Source: Paraconexibacter sp040581415 (GTDB taxonomy: Bacteria > Actinomycetota > Thermoleophilia > Solirubrobacterales > Solirubrobacteraceae). From it: DNA of 64,000 bases. Numbering within the stretch: the stretch's first letter is position 1; the number at the start of each line of letters is the position of its first letter. This document shows positions 58,170 through 64,000 of this stretch, piece after piece. The stretch spans positions 4,340,001 to 4,404,000 of the forward strand of contig NZ_CP114014.1 of the NCBI RefSeq assembly GCF_040581415.1. The letters run 5' to 3'. The notes under the pieces are model-generated. The model had not been told where the DNA came from. It did not search any database and was given only the letters and a program-made list of their open reading frames with translations. A program made the translations under genes and the position numbers.

Positions 58170-58982
58170 ATGACGAACGCCTCCCAGCCTGCCTCTGTCG
58201 ACGCCGGAGCGGACGAGTTGCTCGAAGAGGTGCGGGACGGTGTCGGTGTGCTCACGCTCAATCGACCCGCGCGGCTCAACGCCCTCAACGTGACGATCTG
58301 CGAACGGCTGCAAGAGGCGCTCGTTCGCCTCGAGGCGACACCGGAGGTCCGAGCCGTCGTGCTCACCGGGGCAGGTAGGGCCTTCAGCTCGGGGGCGGAT
58401 CTCCAAGGTGCGGTCGGCGGAGCCGACAAACTCCTGCGTGATCACTACAACCCGCTCGTGCTGACCATGATGCGGCTTGACATCCCACTGGTAGCTGCAG
58501 TCAACGGTGTCGCAGCCGGCGCGGGGGCCTCTCTCGCCTTCGCGTGCGACTTCCGGGTAGCAGCGGAGTCGTCGCGCTTCCAGCTGTCGTTCGTCAAGAT
58601 CGGCCTGATCCCGGACTCGGGCGCCACCTGGCTGCTTCCGCGACTCGTCGGGCATGCCCGTGCGCTCGATATCTCCATGAGGGGTCGTGACCTGTTCGCA
58701 CGCGAGGCGCGGGAGTGGGGCCTCGTCACCGAGGTGACTCCCGACGGCGGAGCCCTTGACGGTGCCGTTGATCTGGCTCGCGAACTCGCGGCACTCTCGT
58801 CGAGCCTCGGCGCGACGAAGAACGCACTTCTCGACGGGCTCGATCGTGACCTCGTCTCGCACCTCGAGGCCGAGGCGGACACGCAGGGGCGCGTGCAAAC
58901 CGGGCCGGACTTTGCCGAGGCCCGCGATGCGTTCGTCGAGAAGCGCAAGCCACGCTTTGCGGCACGCAGCGTGTCGGCGTAG
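58170..58982 (+). CDS. Enoyl-CoA hydratase/isomerase, PaaG-like
   Basis: 270 aa. Crotonase-fold motifs VVLTGAGRAFSSGADLQG and AAVNGVAAGAGASLAFACDFRVAAESSRF, then KIGLIPDSGATWLLPRL. The two hydratase glutamates are replaced (GAGAS and FVKIG), while the GLIPDSGATW Asp is kept. That is the PaaG-type pattern, which shifts double bonds or isomerises ring epoxides rather than hydrating. It would deal with double bonds already present in an unsaturated or isoprenoid chain. First gene of the 58170-60979 unit. Confidence 0.85.
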   Translation: MTNASQPASVDAGADELLEEVRDGVGVLTLNRPARLNALNVTICERLQEALVRLEATPEVRAVVLTGAGRAFSSGADLQGAVGGADKLLRDHYNPLVLTMMRLDIPLVAAVNGVAAGAGASLAFACDFRVAAESSRFQLSFVKIGLIPDSGATWLLPRLVGHARALDISMRGRDLFAREAREWGLVTEVTPDGGALDGAVDLARELAALSSSLGATKNALLDGLDRDLVSHLEAEADTQGRVQTGPDFAEARDAFVEKRKPRFAARSVSA

Positions 58983-59042
58983 CCGACCAGCGGGCTCAAG
59001 CGCCGAGAACCACCATCCGAGTCATCAGTCGAGGAGATCGCA

Positions 59043-60104
59043 ATGCGTATCGGCATCACCATTCCGTCCAGGACGATCAAGTTCGAGCAGGTCGCCGAAC
59101 TCGCCTCCCACGCCGACGCCGCGGGCTTCGATTCGGTGTGGGACTACGAGGTCTACCGCAACCCGTTCACGATGCTGTGCACTGCAGCCACCACGACGTC
59201 CCGTATCCAGCTTGGGACCGGCCTCGCGGCCGCCTTCAGCCGCAGTCCGTTCGAGGCCGCCAACGCCGCCGCAGACGTCGACGAACTCTCGGAAGGCCGC
59301 ATGCTGCTTGGCATCGGTACCGGTGTGCCGGAGTTCCTCGAGGCGTTCCATTCCACCGACGGGACGAAGCCGCTCGCCCGCATGCGGGAGTACCTCCACG
59401 TCCTGCGCCTGTCTTGGGAGTACCTGCAGACGGGAGCGGCCGACACGTTCGAGGGCACGTTCTACCGCTTCGCGCCGCCGCCGATCAACCCCTGGGGCGT
59501 CCGGCCCGCCGGCCGCGAAAGGATTCCGGTCTATCTTGCCGCGATGCGGCCGAAGATGATGGAGCTCGCCGGCGAGACCGCGGAAGGCTGGCTGGGCTAC
59601 CTCGCGACGCCGAAGTTCATCGAGGAGCGCGTCGTCGAGCCGATCGCGGTCGGGGCCGCCCGGGCCGGGCGCAGCCTCTCCGACATCGACATCGCCGCTG
59701 ATGTCATCTGCAGCGTTTCGCCCGACCGCGAGGCCGCGATGCGGCTGGCACGCATCAACGTCGGCTTCTACGTCACCCACCCGGTCAGCGACGTCGTCTG
59801 TGCGCTCCACGGCGTCACCGATGAGCAGAATGCGGTTCGGCACAACCTCATGACCGAGGGCCTGGCCGGGCTGGAGAAGACGTCGGAGAAGCTCGTCGAG
59901 CTGTTCAGCATCAGCGGGACTCCCGAGGAGGCCCGGCAACAGCTCGATCAGTATCGCGGGGTCCTGCCGCACGTGATCCTCCACACGCCCTACGTCCCGC
60001 CGATCCGGGCCGACGAGAGCCTCGATGCGTTCGCGAACATCCTCGATGCGTTCGGCGGCGTCGTCGCCGCAGAGCACACGACAGGCGCGGCGGCCTCGTC
60101 GTGA
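59043..60104 (+). CDS. LLM-class flavin/F420-dependent oxidoreductase
   Basis: 353 aa; GAGGAG lies seven bases before the ATG. TIM-barrel luciferase-like motifs: MRIGITIPSRTIKFEQVAELA, GFDSVWDYEVYRNPF, LGTGLAAAFSRSPFEAANAAADVDELSEGR broken here into LGTGLAAAF and DELSEGRMLLGIGTG, then YLAAMRPKMMELAGETAEGW. These point to the F420-dependent LLM subgroup common in actinobacteria, although FMN use cannot be excluded. It would reduce or oxidise an acyl-CoA or ketone intermediate. It overlaps the SDR by GTGA and follows the PaaG-like gene after 60 bases. Confidence 0.85.
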   Translation: MRIGITIPSRTIKFEQVAELASHADAAGFDSVWDYEVYRNPFTMLCTAATTTSRIQLGTGLAAAFSRSPFEAANAAADVDELSEGRMLLGIGTGVPEFLEAFHSTDGTKPLARMREYLHVLRLSWEYLQTGAADTFEGTFYRFAPPPINPWGVRPAGRERIPVYLAAMRPKMMELAGETAEGWLGYLATPKFIEERVVEPIAVGAARAGRSLSDIDIAADVICSVSPDREAAMRLARINVGFYVTHPVSDVVCALHGVTDEQNAVRHNLMTEGLAGLEKTSEKLVELFSISGTPEEARQQLDQYRGVLPHVILHTPYVPPIRADESLDAFANILDAFGGVVAAEHTTGAAASS

Positions 60105-60979
60105 CTGCCCTGGTTGACGTCACGGGCCTGCGCGCCGTCGTCACCGGCTCGACCCGCGGGCTCGGAGAGGCCATCGCGCGCGATCTCGCCGCACGCGGCG
60201 CACACGTCGTCGTGAACGGCACGAACGCCGAGCGCTGCGAGCTCGTGGCAAGCGAGATCGGCGGACTCTCGATTCCGGGCTCCGTGGCCGACGAGGGCGC
60301 CGCCGAGCAACTCGTCGAAGCGTGCCGCGTCGAGTGGGGCGGGATCGACCTCCTCGTCAACAATGCCGGGATGGCACACGACGCCATGCTCGGCAAGATG
60401 ACGGCGGCCCAGTTCGACGAGGTCATCGCAGTCCATCTCCGGGGCGCGTGGCTCACCTCGCGGGCCGCCAGTCGATCCATGCGAGGCGCCGGCGGATCGA
60501 TCGTCAACATCACGTCCGGCACGGCGCTGTACGGCCACCTCGGACAGAGCAACTACGCCGCCGCGAAGGGTGGGGTACTTGGGCTGACCCGGGCCCTGTC
60601 GCTCGAGCTTCGTCGCCACGACATCCGGGTGAATGCGCTGTCCCCAATCGCGCGCACCGAGATGGTCGAGCCCCTGTTCGCGATCGCCGGCGATCGTGCT
60701 GATGCGCTCGCGCCGCTCTTCGGGGCGCCGAAGGACGTCGCCCCGATCGTGGCCTTTCTCGGCTCGCCGGCCGCGAGCGGGATCACCGGCCAGGTGCTGT
60801 CGTTCGACGGCCGTCAGCTCTCGGTCTGGTCACACCCTGCGGTGCTGCGGCAGGTCTGCCGCGAAGCGGCGTGGACCCCGGAGGACATCGGCAGCGCGCT
60901 CGAAGAAGGCGACCTTGCGACCCTCAATCCGGATGCGCTGGGCACGGCGGTCCTCGACCTCTTGGGTGTGCGCGCCTAG
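60101..60979 (+). CDS. SDR family oxidoreductase (3-hydroxyacyl-CoA dehydrogenase-like)
   Basis: 292 aa from a GTG overlapping the LLM stop. Cofactor motif TGSTRGLG (residues 12-19), NNAG motif in LLVNNAGMAHD, catalytic Ser in NITSGTALYG and Tyr-Lys in NYAAAKGG. A C-terminal extension of about 50 residues (WSHPAVLRQVCREAAWTPEDIG) matches the MFE-2/17-beta-HSD4-type SDR domain layout, which oxidises 3-hydroxyacyl-CoA of branched and sterol side chains. Its last bases overlap the convergent acyl-CoA synthetase gene. Confidence 0.87.
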   Translation: MTALVDVTGLRAVVTGSTRGLGEAIARDLAARGAHVVVNGTNAERCELVASEIGGLSIPGSVADEGAAEQLVEACRVEWGGIDLLVNNAGMAHDAMLGKMTAAQFDEVIAVHLRGAWLTSRAASRSMRGAGGSIVNITSGTALYGHLGQSNYAAAKGGVLGLTRALSLELRRHDIRVNALSPIARTEMVEPLFAIAGDRADALAPLFGAPKDVAPIVAFLGSPAASGITGQVLSFDGRQLSVWSHPAVLRQVCREAAWTPEDIGSALEEGDLATLNPDALGTAVLDLLGVRA

Positions 60980-62526
60980 CTCAGGCGATCAGCCGAAGAG
61001 AGGTCCTGTCGTAGCCGGTGCTTGAGGACCTTTCCGGTGGCGTTGCGCGGCAGGGCGGGGACGACATGGACGGACTTCGGCTTCTTGTACGACGCCAGGC
61101 GAGAGCGGCAGTGCGCGATCACGCCCTCAGCGGTGATCGTCGCATCACGCAGCGGGACGATCACGGCGCAGACGTTCTCGCCCCACACCGGGTCGGGCAG
61201 GCCGATGACCGCGACCTCTGCGAGCCCGGGAAGGTCTGCGAGAGCGTCCTCGACCTCGCGGCTGTAGACGTTCTCCCCGCCCGTGAGAATCATGTCCTTC
61301 TTCCGGTCGACGATCGCGTAGATCCCGTCGGCGTCGACCGTGGCGAGGTCGCCGGTGCGGAGCCACCCGTCCACGATGGCGGCTTGCGTTGCCGCGTCGT
61401 CGCGCCAGTATCCGGCGGTCACCTGGTCCCCGCGGATGGCGAGTTCACCGACCGCGCCGGGCGCGACGTCGTGGAGATCGTCGTCGACCACCCGGAACGC
61501 TGCCAGCGGAGCGGGACGACCGATGGCCGACAAGAGGCCGGGCTGGCCGCCCGCGCCCAGCCGGTGCTGCTCGGGATCGAGCCATCCAGCCGTCCCGGCG
61601 AGCTCGGTCATGCCGAACGACTGGTAGAAGTCGGCATTGGCGAACCTGGCCATCGAGCGGCGCAGGAGGTCCGGGGCGATCGCCGAGGACCCGTAGAAGA
61701 GCTTGCGCATCGAGCTCACGTCGTAACGCTCCAGCTCGGGGCGTTGAAGGATCAAACTCAGCATCACGGGCGCAATCGGCGATCCGGCCGCACCGTACTC
61801 CTCGATCGCTCGGACGAACGACTCCGGATCGAAGCTCGGCTGGAGCACGAGTGTGATGCCCTTGGCAGCCCAGGCGAGGCAGAGGTGCGCAGTCACGTGT
61901 GCCATCGGGAATGGCATGAGGTGGGTGGCGTGCCGCTCGGGCTGGACCGACATCAGCGTGTTGGCTACTGAGGCGAAGAGGTTCTGGTGGGTGAGCATCG
62001 CCCCCTTCGGGCGGCCCGTGGTGCCGGACGTGTAAATGAGCCACGCCACCTCGTCCGAGCTCGCTCCCGAGACGTCGGCTGTAGCCTGCTCGCCGGCCGC
62101 GACGACCGTCTCGTAGGCGACGGTGCGCTCCGGCGCGACCCCGCCGAGGACCACGACGTGTTCGAGTGCCGGCAGCCGCTCGCGGATCTCGGACACAAGG
62201 CCGAGCAGCGGCGGTTCGACGATCACGACCCGTGCCCCTGAGTGCTCGAGCACATGGAGGATCTCGGAGGCCGCAAGCCGCGGGTTGACGAACGTCAGCA
62301 TCTGGCGAGCCGTTGGGACCCCGAACACCGCTTCGACGTACTCCGGGCAGTTGTTGGCGAGAATCGCCACGCGGTCCCCGGGGTCAGCCAGCTCGAGGAG
62401 CCCCTGAGCGAGGGCGCGCGACCGGTGTTGCAGTTCGGCGTAGGTCAGGCTGGCGCCCTCGTAGACGACCGCCGCTCGGTCGCCGTACTGGCGTTCGGCG
62501 AGCGTTAGGAAGTCGCCGACGCGCAT
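60976..62526 (-). CDS. Acyl-CoA synthetase (AMP-binding)
   Basis: 516 aa. P-loop IYTSGTTGRPKGAMLTH, motif SFGMTELAGT, hinge region RTGDLATVDADGIYAIVDRKKDMILTGGENVYS split here as RTGDLATVDADG and DRKKDMILTGGENVYS, and catalytic lysine in NATGKVLKHRL. A second CoA ligase in the regulon, of the FadD/long-chain or medium-chain type. It differs from the 15577 protein in size and in its A10 region, so the two may activate different acids. TACGAT lies six bases before the ATG at 62526, next to the palindrome at 62545; probably leaderless. Confidence 0.9.
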   Translation of the reverse strand: MRVGDFLTLAERQYGDRAAVVYEGASLTYAELQHRSRALAQGLLELADPGDRVAILANNCPEYVEAVFGVPTARQMLTFVNPRLAASEILHVLEHSGARVVIVEPPLLGLVSEIRERLPALEHVVVLGGVAPERTVAYETVVAAGEQATADVSGASSDEVAWLIYTSGTTGRPKGAMLTHQNLFASVANTLMSVQPERHATHLMPFPMAHVTAHLCLAWAAKGITLVLQPSFDPESFVRAIEEYGAAGSPIAPVMLSLILQRPELERYDVSSMRKLFYGSSAIAPDLLRRSMARFANADFYQSFGMTELAGTAGWLDPEQHRLGAGGQPGLLSAIGRPAPLAAFRVVDDDLHDVAPGAVGELAIRGDQVTAGYWRDDAATQAAIVDGWLRTGDLATVDADGIYAIVDRKKDMILTGGENVYSREVEDALADLPGLAEVAVIGLPDPVWGENVCAVIVPLRDATITAEGVIAHCRSRLASYKKPKSVHVVPALPRNATGKVLKHRLRQDLSSADRLS

Positions 62527-62544
62527 GGTCGTATCGTAGCCGAA

Positions 62545-62560
62545 CTGAACGTACGTTAAC
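62545..62560. promoter_or_regulatory. Regulon palindrome, rightmost copy (CTGAACGTACGTTAAC)
   Basis: The minus-strand TACGAT (62533-62538) is six bases away. It marks the right limit of the regulon in this window. Confidence 0.78.
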
Positions 62561-62698
62561 CGATTGTGCTCATCGCGCGTGCCCGATCACATGGATAGCG
62601 CCGGACGAACCGAGTCAGCTGCTCACGCGCCGTTTCGGTGGCTCGGTTTGGATTGCGACAGAGCCGTCCAGTACTGCGTCCCCGACAGGAGCCCGTTG

Positions 62699-63178
62699 AT
62701 GTCCTTTCCGCTTATCGCCGTTCGTCCGTCGCTCGAATGGTTCGATTTCGCTGAGCATTGCCCGTTCAGCCATCTCTCGCGCGCGGACTCCGAGATCGCG
62801 AGTCCGCCGCAGACGCTTGCCAATGAGGAGCTTCGGATCCTTCAGCTGCTGTTTCGCTGCGGAGCGCAGCCTGCTGTCTCGTACGGCGGGGCCGATTCGG
62901 CCGATGTCGCGCCTGGCCTCACGATTGTCGGCAGGGAGGCGGGGTGTCCCGAGCCGACCGCGGTCGCCGGGTACCTCGAAACCCTGTCCAGAGCCGGCCT
63001 CATCTGGGTGTCGAGCGAGTCGCTGCCTGACTCACGCCGGTACGTCACCCTGGACGACGCCGTCGAGGGGCGTGGCCTGCAGCCTGGGCTGCGCTTCACG
63101 ATCCGCCTGACGGTGGCCGGCGAGCGCTGGTGCGCCGAGACGTTCGCGTCGCCGCTCGCGCACGCGGCGGTGGCGTAG
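62699..63178 (+). CDS. Hypothetical protein with winged-helix-like segment
   Basis: 159 aa from the ATG at 62699, which has AGGAG seven bases upstream; longer in-frame starts exist but lack one. I do not recognise the family. Residues about 40-130 look like a winged helix: a first helix (NEELRILQLLFRCG), a helix pair around PEPTAVAGYLETLSRAGLIWV and a beta wing (SRRYVTLDD, then LRFTIRLTVAGERWC). It could be a small regulator of the MarR/PadR type. Two short Arg/Ser-rich stretches complete it. No regulon palindrome points to it. Confidence 0.6.
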   Translation: MSFPLIAVRPSLEWFDFAEHCPFSHLSRADSEIASPPQTLANEELRILQLLFRCGAQPAVSYGGADSADVAPGLTIVGREAGCPEPTAVAGYLETLSRAGLIWVSSESLPDSRRYVTLDDAVEGRGLQPGLRFTIRLTVAGERWCAETFASPLAHAAVA

Positions 63179-63379
63179 CGCGATCAGGCGACAGGACGCC
63201 ATGCGTCAAGGCGGGCGGAGTCGCAGGACCCGGATGTGTCGATCGACCGCGCTGGTTTCGCCGCCGTTCACGCGGGTGGCAGAAGGTCGGGCTCGACCGT
63301 GTGGAGCGTCCCAGACCCCAGAGATGGTTCGGCGCTCGACCTGCTGACGCGCCGAGTAGGAGAGCGACCGGCAGGAGCC

Positions 63380-64000
63380 GTGATCGCGGGCGCTGCGGAC
63401 GGTGCAGCGCTGACTCCTCGCGAACACCGCAGGATCGCAGAGCTCCTCTACCGCGCTACTGACGAGAATCGGCCGACGCCGACGCTCGAGCTCTATCCGG
63501 AGCTCACGGACGCGGACGTCGCCGCGATCGACGCCGCGTCGCTGGCGTACCGAGTCCGGCGCGGAGAGACTGTCATCGGGGCACGGTCCTCAGTGTGCCC
63601 CGAGGGCACCACCCGCTTGACCTGGCTCACCGACGCGATGTTCCGGGAGCACCAGACTGACGGGACCTTCACGCATGGTGCGGTCACGGTCCCGTGCTTG
63701 GGCTTCGTTCTTCGCCGCGAGGTCACAGGTAGCGCACCTGAGCTTCTGGAGAACGTCAGCTGTGTGCGTGCGTGCCTCGAAGTTCTGCGCCCACCCCCGG
63801 ACGACCCGCTGCCGCGAGGGGCCTACCTGGCCGACGGCACTGCCACGGTCATCGGTCTCGACGGCGACGAGGTGATCGGGTGTCCGACCGAAGCTGACGT
63901 CCGTCGGGCCGAACTGACGGCCGGCGCCGGAAGTTCGACGGGTGCAAGCGGACGGGCCCTGCCGGCCGCGATACAGATGTTCAGCACGCTCCTACAGACC
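63380..64000 (+). CDS. 2-keto-4-pentenoate hydratase-like protein, 3' end outside window
   Basis: A GTG at 63380 (AGGAG close upstream) opens a frame to the window end, at least 207 residues. A GTG at 63236 is a longer alternative, since the frame is open from the preceding stop. The pattern ALTPREHRRIAELLYRATDENRP, LELYPELTDADVAAIDAASL and YRVRRGETVIGARSS follows MhpD-type hydratases of the fumarylacetoacetase superfamily. The usual 'VG.KIG.TS' becomes IGARSS, and the 'P..EPE..F' metal motif becomes VPCLGFVL, so the metal ligands are changed. It may be a decarboxylase/hydratase variant or inactive. Confidence 0.6.
   Translation, partial: MIAGAADGAALTPREHRRIAELLYRATDENRPTPTLELYPELTDADVAAIDAASLAYRVRRGETVIGARSSVCPEGTTRLTWLTDAMFREHQTDGTFTHGAVTVPCLGFVLRREVTGSAPELLENVSCVRACLEVLRPPPDDPLPRGAYLADGTATVIGLDGDEVIGCPTEADVRRAELTAGAGSSTGASGRALPAAIQMFSTLLQT

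Noticed and set aside
13173..62560. Reading the palindrome as a KstR or KstR2 box
   Set aside because: KstR sites have AACNNGTT without the CG pairs and KstR2 sites are CAAGNNCTTG-like; the core here is AACGNNCGTT. Similarity is partial, so identity was not claimed.
1..64000. Long open frames opposite real genes (for example antisense to the Mce operon and to the beta-oxidation operon)
   Set aside because: They are products of high GC codon bias; they lack domain motifs, have Arg/Pro/Ala-rich composition and overlap confidently assigned genes.
1..64000. tRNA, rRNA, CRISPR, IS element or prophage
   Set aside because: No tRNA-like cloverleaf, direct repeat array, transposase or integrase motif was recognised on either strand by eye. 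A tRNAscan or Infernal run would settle small RNAs.

Overview
The window is a 64 kb stretch of GC-rich, densely packed DNA that looks actinobacterial. It has many TetR regulators, GTG and TTG starts, 1-8 nt gene overlaps, an F420-type LLM oxidoreductase and a complete six-gene Mce importer operon. The exact lineage cannot be fixed from the sequence; Thermoleophilia (Solirubrobacterales-like) or another Mce-bearing order are both possible. I recognised no rRNA, tRNA, CRISPR array, insertion sequence or prophage.

Left edge (1-2.0 kb): a partial SnoaL-like gene and a TetR gene, then a scar of three broken genes. Two truncated genes meet head to head near 1229, and a MaoC-like gene lacks its catalytic segment. 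Left module (2.0-11.3 kb): a TetR gene, two FAD/amine-oxidase-like oxidoreductases flanking a small membrane protein, and a six-cistron minus-strand operon (SnoaL, FAD oxidoreductase, SDR, SnoaL, an oxidoreductase C-terminal remnant, DUF1295 membrane enzyme). An AraC regulator with a perfect inverted repeat lies upstream of that operon.

Main block (11.4-62.6 kb): a lipid or isoprenoid uptake and catabolism locus. It contains a GMC oxidoreductase, lipase, wax-ester/DGAT-type acyltransferase, two acyl-CoA synthetases, the Mce transporter (two YrbE permeases, MceA-F) with a nearby dedicated ATPase and SCP2-like protein, and two more FAD oxidoreductases. It also holds an orphan COX3/COX4-like pair, several alpha/beta hydrolases, an aldehyde dehydrogenase, a Baeyer-Villiger monooxygenase, an alpha-methylacyl-CoA racemase-like enzyme and five acyl-CoA dehydrogenases. 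A five-gene beta-oxidation operon, a P450-ferredoxin-ferredoxin reductase chain, a carotenoid-oxygenase-family dioxygenase and a LLM/SDR pair complete it.

The most striking feature is a 16-bp palindrome, consensus GTKAACGNNCGTTMAC. I found 23 copies between 13.17 and 62.56 kb, in front of essentially every transcription unit of the main block and absent from the left module. Many copies sit 5-9 bp upstream of a TANNNT -10 hexamer, and several of those promoters are followed by a start codon only 6-10 nt later. This implies one repressor-controlled, often leaderless regulon of about 50 kb. Three TetR genes inside it (17382, 34337, 53485) are candidate repressors. A second operator type (TGTACCGYGT) is shared by two paralogous TetR genes at 2006 and 32595. 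The locus has no recognised steroid ring-cleavage genes, so the substrate stays open: a branched or terpenoid lipid, a sterol side chain or a carotenoid-derived compound would fit.

Right edge (62.6-64 kb): an unrecognised winged-helix-like protein and a 3'-truncated 2-keto-4-pentenoate-hydratase-like gene.
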